Positions 7,357 through 14,958 of a DNA stretch of 44,799 nucleotides are shown here, piece after piece. The notes beneath the pieces are model-generated. The model made no database searches. It saw only the letters and a list, made by a program, of their open reading frames with translations, and had not been told where the DNA came from. Source of the stretch: Bacteroidales bacterium UBA1794 (GTDB lineage: Bacteria; Bacteroidota; Bacteroidia; Bacteroidales; Bacteroidaceae); NCBI GenBank assembly GCA_002315435.1, contig DCFW01000022.1, positions 1-44,799 on the forward strand, given 5' to 3'. The position numbers were made by a program, and so were the translations under genes. Each line of letters begins with the position of its first letter. Position 1 is the stretch's first letter.

Positions 7357-7938
7357 TCAAATTTTACCTCCGTCGGAATCGCCACCTGTACTTCCGCCGG
7401 TGTTGCCTCCGGTATTGGTGCCATCACCTTTGGTATTGCCTGAATCCGTGCCATTACCCTTCCCGTCTGATTTTGTGTCAGACGCGGCGGTGCCGGCATC
7501 CTCAGACAATTTTAGGTAACTTAAAGATTTCATCAACTGCTTTAAATCGGTGCCTGCCACAAAGCGAATGTGCGCTCCTTTGATATTGGCTGATGTGAAG
7601 TCTTTTTCCACTTCCATCCCCTTGCTGCGTACACTGATGTACATATTACCCAATTGTCCCAACTCGATAATTTTTCCCTCACGCAGCAAATCCATTATCA
7701 CATCCATCAGATTGCTCAACACACTCTGCACATCACCTTTACTGAGTGACGACATCTGACAAAGACGTGATTGCAAAGTGACCAATGAGGCACGTCCGGC
7801 ATGATGCACTTGCGCATAATAAAGCGGCGCTTTTGTTTTGTCTCTCAAATTGTGTTTTTTCACTGTGGTGTAAAACACCTGATTCTCGGTAATGGGAAGC
7901 ACAAAGGTTTTCTTGACTGCTTTTGTTTTAGTTGCCAT
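7357..7938 (-). CDS. HU/IHF-family DNA-binding protein with acidic Gly/Ser/Thr tail
   Basis: Residues 35-135 carry the HU-related fold of the Bacteroidetes HU_rel subfamily. It includes DVQSVLSNLMDVIMDLLREGKIIELGQLG and an SANIKGAHIRFVAG-like arm and exit. The last 45 residues are a low-complexity tail of Gly, Asp, Thr, Ser and Asn. The 193-residue length is normal for this subfamily, which is longer than canonical 90-residue HU. It is divergently transcribed from a DUF4248 gene and leads a minus-strand operon with a coiled-coil protein and a muramidase. This arrangement is recurrent in Bacteroides. The role is probably nucleoid or mobile-element DNA binding. Confidence 0.88.
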   Translation of the reverse strand: MATKTKAVKKTFVLPITENQVFYTTVKKHNLRDKTKAPLYYAQVHHAGRASLVTLQSRLCQMSSLSKGDVQSVLSNLMDVIMDLLREGKIIELGQLGNMYISVRSKGMEVEKDFTSANIKGAHIRFVAGTDLKQLMKSLSYLKLSEDAGTAASDTKSDGKGNGTDSGNTKGDGTNTGGNTGGSTGGDSDGGKI

Positions 7939-7978
7939 AAACTTTAATTTTTTAGATTATACTTTATTTTTGTTCTGC

Positions 7979-8013
7979 AATCAGGTTTGTTCCTGATTAC
8001 GAATACAAAATTA
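7979..8013 (-). promoter_or_regulatory. Promoter and leader hairpin of the HU-like operon
   Basis: On the minus strand TAATTTTG (8006-8013) matches the -7 box. Just downstream is the inverted repeat AATCAGG/CCTGATT (7979-7985 and 7992-7998) with a six-base loop, about 40 bases before the start codon. It may be a leader hairpin or an operator. Confidence 0.45.
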
Positions 8014-8141
8014 ATGCATGGAGAAAGGGCATTGTCCCGATATAATTCTATCTGTCATTCTTTGTTCTTTTTTGTCCTGATTTATCCCTTTATGTCACAG
8101 AAAAACGGACGAAAATCCTTGTAAAATCAGGCATTTTTACG

Positions 8142-8149
8142 TATCTTTG
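8142..8149 (+). promoter_or_regulatory. -7 promoter box for the DUF4248 gene
   Basis: TATCTTTG matches TAnnTTTG exactly. CTTG lies 20 bases upstream, close to the TTTG -33 element. The ATG follows 31 bases after the box. Confidence 0.55.
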
Positions 8150-8180
8150 GTAGATAATCATAAACAAAAAACATACAAAA

Positions 8181-8420
8181 ATGGAACAACAAAATGATGA
8201 TTTACATGAACACCCCATTCGTTTTTACGGAAAATCCGAACTGGCTGCGCTCTATATTCCGAATTGTGATCCCGAATCAGCCAAAAGATCACTTATACGA
8301 TGGATCAATCGCAACACGGAACTGACACAGAAATTGAAAGAGATTGGGTATGATAAGAAAAGACACTTTTTTTTCAGTAAAGAGGTTGAACTGATTTTTC
8401 ATTATTTAGGTCGTCCCTAA
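8181..8420 (+). CDS. DUF4248 domain protein
   Basis: This 79-residue protein fits the small DUF4248 family of Bacteroides. It has FYGKSELAALYIPNC near residue 12, then SAKRSLIRWINRNTEL and a basic/aromatic C-terminus ending in a YLG motif. The pattern of a short helical region followed by RSLIRWI suggests a small DNA-binding protein, but the function is unknown. It is divergent from the HU-like gene. In related genomes the pair usually sits beside a DUF3987/VirE-type gene. No such gene is present here; the DNA after it is gene-free to 9433. Confidence 0.88.
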   Translation: MEQQNDDLHEHPIRFYGKSELAALYIPNCDPESAKRSLIRWINRNTELTQKLKEIGYDKKRHFFFSKEVELIFHYLGRP

Positions 8421-8444
8421 ACGGCCACGGACCGACAATAAAAA

Positions 8445-8566
8445 TGCCCGCCTGCAACCTCCCTCTCACAGGCGAGTAATCGCTTATCTACACGCCAGTA
8501 ATCTGATAACTCCCCGCGGGCAGAGGAAAGATCACAGACCGGTAGGTGGAAGATTACAGGCGGGCA
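8445..8566. repeat. Long imperfect inverted repeat built of short iteron-like units
   Basis: The outer arms TGCCCGCCTG (8445-8454) and CAGGCGGGCA (8557-8566) are perfect complements. Weaker pairing continues inward. Inside, a degenerate unit near CGCCTGTAATCT recurs in both orientations, at about 8449, 8465 (reverse), 8498, 8524 (reverse) and 8546 (reverse). The block is clearly more GC-rich than the flanks. It directly follows the DUF4248 stop codon. It could be a structured RNA, a bidirectional terminator or a protein-binding array. Confidence 0.55.
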
Positions 8567-8743
8567 AACTAAAACACGGAAATATTCAATTGGAAAAGGG
8601 CAAAAAGAAAGAGGTTTTATCGACTTGGACAAAACCTCATTATACCTTTTTTTAAGTGCAGAATAACGAGACTTAGCCGTTATTGACACTGGTGATGGAT
8701 TCCAAACACTATTTTATCAAAAGATACAAAAGTAAACAACTCG

Positions 8744-9285
8744 TTAGTTCCAAAGTTCCACCTCCCCCTCTTCCCGGAAATTGACTTTTGTAAATATCTC
8801 ATTGTGAATTGAATACGACACAGTGTATTATAGTATATAGTAATTATAAGTAATATTACTATATATAATACTATTATATAGTATATATACTATTAGTATA
8901 ACTAATTGATTACTTGTAGTCTAACAAAGCCCGCGAAGCATATTAACATATTATTACAAGTTCCACCCTATTTCACAAGTGGAACGATAGCTGGAACTTT
9001 GCAGCAAGCGACACGATACTTCGTTCCACAAAAGTTTCAATCGTTCAAGAGCTGGAACTCACAAATAGAAAAAAAATGGAACGTAAAGCCTCCTCTTTAT
9101 TCTCATAACAAACTATATATCAATAAATTGCAAAAATATAGAGCCTTAAAATGCAGCAATACCGCATTTAACCACAAAAAGAGAAAGGCGCAAGCTGAAT
9201 TCATGTAAATTACTGATTATGAAACGAAAAGAAAAATGTAAAAAAAAGTGAGAGGGGTATGTGGAACTTTGGAACTAAGGCCCAT
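8744..9285. other. Gene-free segment bounded by long inverted repeats
   Basis: TTAGTTCCAAAGTTCCAC (8744-8761) has an exact reverse complement at 9261-9278. After a 3-base mismatch, pairing continues for CCCCTCT, giving about 25 matches over 28 positions. The interior has no credible gene. It contains further GGAAC/GTTCC words (about 8960-9055) and the AT-rich palindromic core at 8821-8905. No transposase is present. It could be a small non-autonomous (MITE-like) element or a decayed locus. Confidence 0.45.
8821..8905. other. Near-pure A+T tract with stacked palindromes
   Basis: Palindromes include AGTAATATTACT (8849-8860) and ATAGTATATATACTAT (8878-8893), with overlapping partial ones. There is almost no G or C for about 80 bases. 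The tract could serve as an easily melted region (origin-like or cruciform-forming). No replication protein lies nearby. Confidence 0.45.
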
Positions 9286-9300
9286 TTTAGGGAGTTTTTT

Positions 9301-9347
9301 ATTGGTAATTAGTGCAAAATTAGGATAGATTCTCACTAATTACCAAT
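9301..9347. repeat. Perfect 14-bp inverted repeat
   Basis: ATTGGTAATTAGTG (9301-9314) and CACTAATTACCAAT (9334-9347) are perfectly complementary across a 19-base loop. Neither strand has a T-run directly after the stem, so it is not a standard terminator. The minus-strand loop contains TAATTTTG, a -7-box match. Confidence 0.6.
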
Positions 9348-9433
9348 CCTATATCCTTCGCTGATTTAGTTAAAAATGCTTTCGCATTCATTGCCCATCT
9401 TGCGTTTACTGTATCTTGAATCTTATTTTATTG

Positions 9434-9997
9434 TTAGATTTTTGTCCATTCTTCCACTGTCATTACATCTGCCTGCCGTGGAAAAACCTTCGTGATCAGT
9501 ACGCGATGCACTTCCTGATCACCATCAACACAACCATCGGATAGTACAGTTATGCGGTAGTCCTTATCGGCCGCTTCGCGTACGGTAGAGAGCACTACAC
9601 CGCCGGTTGAAATTCCGGTAAGCACAATGTGCCGAATGCCTTGTGCACGCAATATTACTTCGAGGTCACTGCCTGTGAATGCGCTGAAACGACGTTTGAT
9701 TACTACCACTTCGGTCGAAAGCGGTGCTATGGCAGTGTCAATTTTCATCCATTCGGTCATATCTACTGTGCCCATTCTTTCTTTCATCGCCGCAAAACTT
9801 TTATTGTTTGTATCTACTTCAGGCATACCGTGCCTGAAACCTACCACTACATAAAGCACAGGTATGTTATTGGTGCGTGCATGGGCTATGGCTTTGGCCA
9901 CATTGCCGATAAATACTGTAGCATCAGGAAGCCTGCTAAGTAGGGAGGTTTGCATATCCATGACCAGCAGGACCGTATTTGAGTTGTTTGATTCCAT
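9434..9997 (-). CDS. Isochorismatase-fold hydrolase lacking the nucleophilic cysteine
   Basis: The protein has 187 residues and the isochorismatase/cysteine-hydrolase fold. D14 in VMDMQ and K101 in VIKRRFSAF are the conserved acid and lysine. In the third motif (LTGISTGGVVLST, from about residue 126) the usual Cys position is V134. Isochorismatases proper can work without that cysteine, whereas nicotinamidase-type amidases cannot, so amidase activity is unlikely. No signal peptide. It is the last gene of a MarR-led operon, 27 bases after the MFS gene. Its substrate may be related to what the transporter exports. Confidence 0.85.
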   Translation of the reverse strand: MESNNSNTVLLVMDMQTSLLSRLPDATVFIGNVAKAIAHARTNNIPVLYVVVGFRHGMPEVDTNNKSFAAMKERMGTVDMTEWMKIDTAIAPLSTEVVVIKRRFSAFTGSDLEVILRAQGIRHIVLTGISTGGVVLSTVREAADKDYRITVLSDGCVDGDQEVHRVLITKVFPRQADVMTVEEWTKI

Positions 9998-10024
9998 TCT
10001 ATTGCTTTTATTAATACTTGTTAC

Positions 10025-11296
10025 TTAAATGTTCCTTGTAATTATATCGTTTGCATCATTGATCTTCTTCATTTTCCTTTTGTTCAGCTTGTCCTTTCGT
10101 AGATAGTTTGAAAATATAATAGCAATGATTATGGCTATTGCACCTTGGCAAAGTAACATGTTTGGGGCTCCGATTTTCTGGGATATGCCACCAACAGCCA
10201 AACTGCCCAGGGGCAACATGCCAAAGAACGCCAGGGCAAAAAAGCTCATAACCCTACCCCGCATATTTGGGGCGGCATGAATTTGCACAATGGTATTGCC
10301 AACTGTGGTTTGCGCCATCATGCCAAAACCGCAGGTAGTAGCAAACAGCATAGCCAACGGGAAAGAACTGATATGCGAGAAAAGCATTAGACTGAATCCC
10401 AAAATAAAAGTATTAATCAACAATACAATTTTAAGGTCGACACCTGGCTTTAATGATGCCAGAAAGAAAGCACCTCCCAAAGCACCTAACCCGATGAAAC
10501 TGTTGATGTATCCAAAGGTGGTGGCATCGCCTTTAAAAACAACCTTGGCAAAAACGGGTAAAAGCGTATTGTAAGGCAACACCAACAGGCTCACACAGCT
10601 AAGCATCAGTAATGTCATGCCAATGATCGGTGTGTGTCTTATATAGACAAAACCATCTTTTAGCTCAGCAACAATTTTCTTTTGTGCAGGATGTTGAGCA
10701 GCGGGCGGTAGCTTCATAAGTAGCAATGACGTGATTACTGCCACAAAGCTCAAAGCGTTCAACGAAAAACAGATACCGGCACCCAGTTTTTCGAGGATGA
10801 TACCTGACATGGCCGGACCAATTACCCGTGCTAGGTTTGTCATCGAGGCGTTAAGGGCAAGTGCGTTAGGCAGATCGGTTTCATTGCGTATAATTTCGTG
10901 TACCAGCGGTTGCCGTGCCGGCATATCAAATGCATTGATCACACCCAAAATAACGCTTAGTGTGAGTATGCTCCATACGGCATATTGATTTGTAAGCATC
11001 AACACGGCCAGCAATACAGCCTGAATCATAGCGGCGACCTGGGTCACAAGCATAATTTTGTAACGGTCATACCGATCCGAAATAATACCGCCATACAATG
11101 AAAGTAAAAACGATGGAAACTGAGTGGCAAACAGGGTAATACCGAGCATAAACGCCGAATGCGTCATGGTGTAAATAACCCAGCTCACTCCTGTACGTTG
11201 CATCCAAGTGCCAATTTGAGAAACGGACTGTCCTCCGAAAAACAAACAATAGTTACGGTTGCGGAAAGATCTGAATGTGCTTATTTTTGTTGCCAT
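10025..11296 (-). CDS. MFS exporter (MFS_3 / EntS-like)
   Basis: This 423-residue membrane protein has about 12 hydrophobic segments. It has the MFS A-loop GGIISDRYDRYKIM after TM2 and the sequence DMPARQPLVHEII, characteristic of the MFS_3 family that includes enterobactin exporter EntS and macrolide exporters. I chose the ATG at 11296 over a GTG two codons earlier. It belongs to the MarR-family operon and is followed by an isochorismatase-fold gene. Efflux of a small aromatic or drug-like compound is likely. The regulator's effector is unknown. Confidence 0.88.
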   Translation of the reverse strand: MATKISTFRSFRNRNYCLFFGGQSVSQIGTWMQRTGVSWVIYTMTHSAFMLGITLFATQFPSFLLSLYGGIISDRYDRYKIMLVTQVAAMIQAVLLAVLMLTNQYAVWSILTLSVILGVINAFDMPARQPLVHEIIRNETDLPNALALNASMTNLARVIGPAMSGIILEKLGAGICFSLNALSFVAVITSLLLMKLPPAAQHPAQKKIVAELKDGFVYIRHTPIIGMTLLMLSCVSLLVLPYNTLLPVFAKVVFKGDATTFGYINSFIGLGALGGAFFLASLKPGVDLKIVLLINTFILGFSLMLFSHISSFPLAMLFATTCGFGMMAQTTVGNTIVQIHAAPNMRGRVMSFFALAFFGMLPLGSLAVGGISQKIGAPNMLLCQGAIAIIIAIIFSNYLRKDKLNKRKMKKINDANDIITRNI

Positions 11297-11317
11297 GAAC
11301 ACTAAACTGTTTTTATC

Positions 11318-11626
11318 CTATTCTTTATCTTTACCTACAAATTGTATACTACTAAATATACTGAGACAAGCCACTCCCGCAAAAAACGCTATTAACATGA
11401 AGTTGTTTTGTAATGATATATCGGCTAGTCTGAAAAGTAAATATCCCACCAATAAATTAACTAATGCCCACACGACATTTACAAGCGGTGATGACAATCC
11501 TTTCCCATGCGGTTTCGAAAACGGGGTAGGAAACTTGTCTCCTGAAACACCTTTTACAAAATGAGGTACAGAGTTTGTCAGAACAGCTCCTGAGAGAAAC
11601 CCACTGAAATAATAATACCATTCCAT
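11318..11626 (-). CDS. Small membrane protein of the MarR operon
   Basis: The protein has 102 residues. There are hydrophobic segments at the N-terminus (YYYFSGFLSGAVLTNSVPHFV), in the middle (VVWALVNLLVGYLLF) and near the C-terminus (FMLIAFFAGVACLSIF), so about three membrane helices. I do not recognise a family. It starts 11 bases after the MarR gene and ends just before the MFS gene, so it is co-transcribed and may be an accessory to the exporter or an independent inner-membrane protein. Confidence 0.72.
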   Translation of the reverse strand: MEWYYYFSGFLSGAVLTNSVPHFVKGVSGDKFPTPFSKPHGKGLSSPLVNVVWALVNLLVGYLLFRLADISLQNNFMLIAFFAGVACLSIFSSIQFVGKDKE

Positions 11627-11637
11627 ATAATTGATTT

Positions 11638-12066
11638 TTATTTGTTTTCAATCAGTTTCTGTAATATAGGTAAAGCCTTCATCAGAAGCATTTTATCCTC
11701 TTCAGTAAGCTGTCTTTCAATCAATCCTTTCAACCATTCATCCCGATCATAACGTGATTTTTCAATAAATTTCAAACCCGAATCGGTTAACGAAATAGAT
11801 GTTTTGCGCTTGTCTTCTGTTGAAGCGGTTCGTTTAATCATATTCTGCTTTTCCAATTTGTTCAAAATCTGCGACATTGATTGTGCTTTAATTCGTGTTA
11901 AAGCAGCGAGTTCCGAAGGTAATAATGAGGCGTTTCTTGCTAAATGCTTGAGCGTTTCAAATTCAGTTATTGAATAACTATCTGCCGAATACATTTGTTT
12001 TCGTAATCCCTTAATCAGGGCCGAAACTACTGTCCTTAAGGACGAAGCTAATTCTGTTGGATTCAT
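11638..12066 (-). CDS. MarR-family transcriptional regulator
   Basis: A 142-residue MarR protein of normal length. It has the winged helix LPSELAALTRIKAQSMSQILNKLEKQNMI and the wing RTASTEDKRKTSISLT at about residues 52-104, flanked by dimerisation helices. It is first in the operon marR-membrane protein-MFS-isochorismatase. A perfect 12-bp palindrome lies between its promoter and start codon, the expected arrangement for autorepression. Ligand binding would relieve repression of the exporter. The ligand is unknown. Confidence 0.9.
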   Translation of the reverse strand: MNPTELASSLRTVVSALIKGLRKQMYSADSYSITEFETLKHLARNASLLPSELAALTRIKAQSMSQILNKLEKQNMIKRTASTEDKRKTSISLTDSGLKFIEKSRYDRDEWLKGLIERQLTEEDKMLLMKALPILQKLIENK

Positions 12067-12077
12067 ATATGTATATT

Positions 12078-12104
12078 AACTTATAAGTTTACCTTACAAA
12101 CATA
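12078..12104 (-). promoter_or_regulatory. Promoter and palindromic operator of the marR operon
   Basis: On the minus strand TATGTTTG (12097-12104) matches the -7 box. Downstream, AACTTATAAGTT (12078-12089) is a perfect 12-bp palindrome located where a bound MarR dimer would block initiation or early elongation. Confidence 0.6.
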
Positions 12105-12181
12105 CAGCTATTTCTCTAAGTAACATCAGCCTGCTGTAAAATTTAATAATTGTTAGTCAATTGAATAGGATTTAAACAAAG

Positions 12182-12209
12182 CAACCGACTACATCACTGT
12201 AACCGGTTG
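12182..12209 (-). terminator. Probable terminator of the peptidoglycan-salvage operon
   Basis: CAACCG/CGGTTG arms (12182-12187 and 12204-12209) enclose an inner TACA/TGTA pairing. On the minus strand the hairpin is followed by a T-rich CTTTGTTT. It lies 38 bases past the permease stop codon. Confidence 0.5.
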
Positions 12210-12246
12210 TTTTATATATAAGGTTTTGAAAAATATTATATTTTGA

Positions 12247-13536
12247 TCATTTTATCTCTTCTTCCGACTTTTTGCCATATTCAGGATCAATCTTCACAAA
12301 TGCACACACGGCTATGGTGGCAGCGCAGCAGATCATCACCCAAATGAAGAAATAGCGATAACCGATATGATCTTGCAACCAACCTGCAAACATGCCGGGA
12401 AGCATCATGCCTAATGCCATGAATGCCGTGCAAATGGCATAATGAGAGGTTTTGTGTTCGCCTTTGGCATAATAAATAAGGTAGAGCATGTAGGCTGTGA
12501 AACCAAAGCCGTAACCGAATTGCTCAACAAACACACAAGCATTGATAATGATTAAACTTTGAGGCTGAACAAATGCCAGGAATACAAAGGTGATGCAGGT
12601 TAGTGAAATGCTCCACGCCATGGGCCACAACCATTTTTGTAATCCACCTTTTGAGGCGCAAATGCCACCGATGATGCCACCGATTGTCAATCCGAGGATT
12701 CCGACTGTTCCATACACAATGCCGACCTCGGCTGTGGATAATCCTAATCCGCCTTTGTTCAAAGGATCAAGCAGAAAAGGATTGATAAGTTTCACCAACT
12801 GGGCTTCGGGCAAGCGATAGAGCAACATAAAAAGAATGGCTATACCTGCCTGCTTCTTACTAAAGAAAGAGGAAAAAGTGGAAATGAATTCTGAAAGAAC
12901 GACCTTTACCTCTTTTTTAGTAACATTCTCCGCATCACTTTTGGGCTTGGGCAGAATGTAGCTGTGGTAAAGATAAAAGGCAATGAATAATCCGGCAAGC
13001 ACATAAAATGTAATGGACCATGCCATGGAAATACTCTTCGTATGTGTTTCCAACTCACCTGCCAGAATCACCAGCAATCCTTGACCGGCAATGGTGGCAA
13101 CGCGATAGAATGTACTGCGAATACCTACATACAAAGCCTGATCCTTGACATCAAGAGCCAACATGTAAAATCCATCGGCGGCAATGTCATGAGTTGCCGA
13201 GCTGAAGGCTACCAGCCAAAAAATGGCAAGCGTGGTTTGAAAGAAATGAGTGGTGGGGATGGTAAATGCAATGCCTGCCAATCCGGCACCGACCAGTAAC
13301 TGCATGATTGTGATCCACCAACGCTTGGTTTTAAGTGCATCTACAAAAGGACTCCAAAAGGGTTTAATCACCCACGGAAGATAAAGCCATGAGGTGTAAA
13401 GTGCTATATCCGTGTTGCTGATCCCCAGCTTTTTATACATAATCACGGAAATGGTCATTACAGCCACATAAGGCAGACCTTCGGCAAAATAAAGCGAGGG
13501 TATCCACGCCCATGGTGAAGTCGGTTTCGTTTTCAT
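12247..13536 (-). CDS. AmpG-like MFS permease
   Basis: This 429-residue transporter has about 12 membrane segments and AmpG/PAT-family character: WAWIPSLYFAEGLPYVAVMTISVIM at the N-terminus and a long central loop. I start it at the ATG at 13536, which overlaps the glycosyltransferase stop by four bases (ATGA); an upstream frame extension of 11 codons is unlikely. AmpG-type permeases import muropeptides or anhydro-sugars. As the last gene of an operon with a NamZ-type muramidase and a SpoIID-domain protein, import of peptidoglycan breakdown products is the best guess. The substrate is inferred. Confidence 0.85.
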   Translation of the reverse strand: MKTKPTSPWAWIPSLYFAEGLPYVAVMTISVIMYKKLGISNTDIALYTSWLYLPWVIKPFWSPFVDALKTKRWWITIMQLLVGAGLAGIAFTIPTTHFFQTTLAIFWLVAFSSATHDIAADGFYMLALDVKDQALYVGIRSTFYRVATIAGQGLLVILAGELETHTKSISMAWSITFYVLAGLFIAFYLYHSYILPKPKSDAENVTKKEVKVVLSEFISTFSSFFSKKQAGIAILFMLLYRLPEAQLVKLINPFLLDPLNKGGLGLSTAEVGIVYGTVGILGLTIGGIIGGICASKGGLQKWLWPMAWSISLTCITFVFLAFVQPQSLIIINACVFVEQFGYGFGFTAYMLYLIYYAKGEHKTSHYAICTAFMALGMMLPGMFAGWLQDHIGYRYFFIWVMICCAATIAVCAFVKIDPEYGKKSEEEIK

Positions 13537-14945
13537 TTGCTCATTCTTTTGCGTGCCTGCAACTCCCAAGTGCGAATGCGGTCTTTATATAAATTATTTA
13601 TATTTGTTTTCTCGATACTAAGCGAAGCATCACTGTTCCCTTCCCAACGGCGGCACAGATAAACGACATCATATACGCGACCGATTTGATAATGACGCGA
13701 AAAGTTCAAGCTAAGGGCATAATCTTCGCCATAGCTGGTGTTAGGCAAATTCAAACGGCGAAGCAATGGGGTATAAAATGCACGTGGAGCGCCCAGCCCG
13801 TTGATGCGCAAGGCATTATTTCGTCCGTTTTCAGGTGTCCATTCCTTATGATCTATAATACCCGGTGCAATGGGTCTCTTTTTGAAATCGGCCATTTGAT
13901 AGGTGCCTATGACCATTGCACAGTTCTGTGCATAAAAAGCCTCCACCATTTTTGCAAGTGTATGCTCGTCCTTATATACATCATCGCTATCAAGTTGCAC
14001 TACAAATTTTCCGCACTTGGCATGATGAGCGCCCAAATTCCAGCAACCGCCAATACCCAGATCATTACGTTCGGGAATGAGATGTACAACTCGCGGGTCG
14101 GACTTAAGGATGCCGATCGCTTCGGTGGTGCCGTCCGTTGAATGGTTGTCAACAACAATCACATTATATTTGAAGGGGGTTTCCTGACTAAGTGCCGAAC
14201 GTATGGCATCGCCTATCGTACGGACACGATTCCTGACGGGAATAATCACGGATGCTTCATATTCAAAAGCTTCCTGGTCAAAACTGATAGGTGCAAACAC
14301 CGGAGACAAATAGGCTCCCACGTCTTTCAAATGAGAGGTACAAGCCTGTTCCATCTCTATCTGCAAGGCACGATTCTTGGGATCAACGTAATCAAAAAGC
14401 TTCTCACCGCTCTTGCGCTTGTCATCTTCTACTTCAGAATAGAGGTATTCATTGATATGCACAATGGTATAGTGTTGAGATAGTTTCAACCGAAGATCAT
14501 AGAAGCCGGCAAATTGATAATCGTCGACCATGCTTGCGGCTGCAAGTTTCAGCGCATCGGTACGGAAAAGAAGCAAGGAGCCGAAATCAAAATCGTCGCG
14601 CAAACTGCCTTCCTGATAATCAATGACGGGTGCTGCCGATTGATTTTCACCGATGACTTGGTAATGATCGGCATATACCATGCCTGCATAGGTGTCGGTT
14701 GCAATATGCATCATCCGCTCCAACGCAAACATGCCTAGATCAAGATTGGTATTCTTTTTATAAAACAGCGTGTACTCTGCCTGAGATTGCTCTGCCATCT
14801 TTCGCATGGTGTCGCTAGAGAACAGATGTGAGGTTTCAAGCAAAACAACGCGGTTAACTATTCCTGTCTTCTGTAATTTATCTATAGTCGAGGCGTTTTG
14901 CCAATCGCTTACATTCGGGATAAAACAATCTATTTTATTATTCAT
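13533..14945 (-). CDS. Family 2 glycosyltransferase with N-terminal extension
   Basis: The protein is about 470 residues from the ATG at 14945; the longer start at 14984 would overlap the preceding gene by 26 bases. The C-terminal half is a GT-A fold: YEASVIIPVRNRVRTIGDAIRSAL opens it, VVDNHSTDGT follows, and LDSDD is the metal-binding DxD-type motif. The N-terminal 230 residues look like a second degenerate GT-A-like domain (IVNRVVLLETSH..., GMVYADHY, RTDAL). No membrane segment. It is in the operon with the AmpG-like permease and SpoIID protein. The acceptor is unknown. Confidence 0.85.
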   Translation of the reverse strand: MNNKIDCFIPNVSDWQNASTIDKLQKTGIVNRVVLLETSHLFSSDTMRKMAEQSQAEYTLFYKKNTNLDLGMFALERMMHIATDTYAGMVYADHYQVIGENQSAAPVIDYQEGSLRDDFDFGSLLLFRTDALKLAAASMVDDYQFAGFYDLRLKLSQHYTIVHINEYLYSEVEDDKRKSGEKLFDYVDPKNRALQIEMEQACTSHLKDVGAYLSPVFAPISFDQEAFEYEASVIIPVRNRVRTIGDAIRSALSQETPFKYNVIVVDNHSTDGTTEAIGILKSDPRVVHLIPERNDLGIGGCWNLGAHHAKCGKFVVQLDSDDVYKDEHTLAKMVEAFYAQNCAMVIGTYQMADFKKRPIAPGIIDHKEWTPENGRNNALRINGLGAPRAFYTPLLRRLNLPNTSYGEDYALSLNFSRHYQIGRVYDVVYLCRRWEGNSDASLSIEKTNINNLYKDRIRTWELQARKRMSK

Positions 14946-14958
14946 AATTGGTATATAA

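Noticed and set aside
8417..8689. Minus-strand 90-codon frame
   Set aside because: It is the antisense reading of the inverted-repeat block and matches no family; a shadow of structured DNA.
8906..9208. Plus-strand 100-codon frame
   Set aside because: Lies inside the inverted-repeat-bounded region, has no promoter or coupled gene, and its composition looks random.
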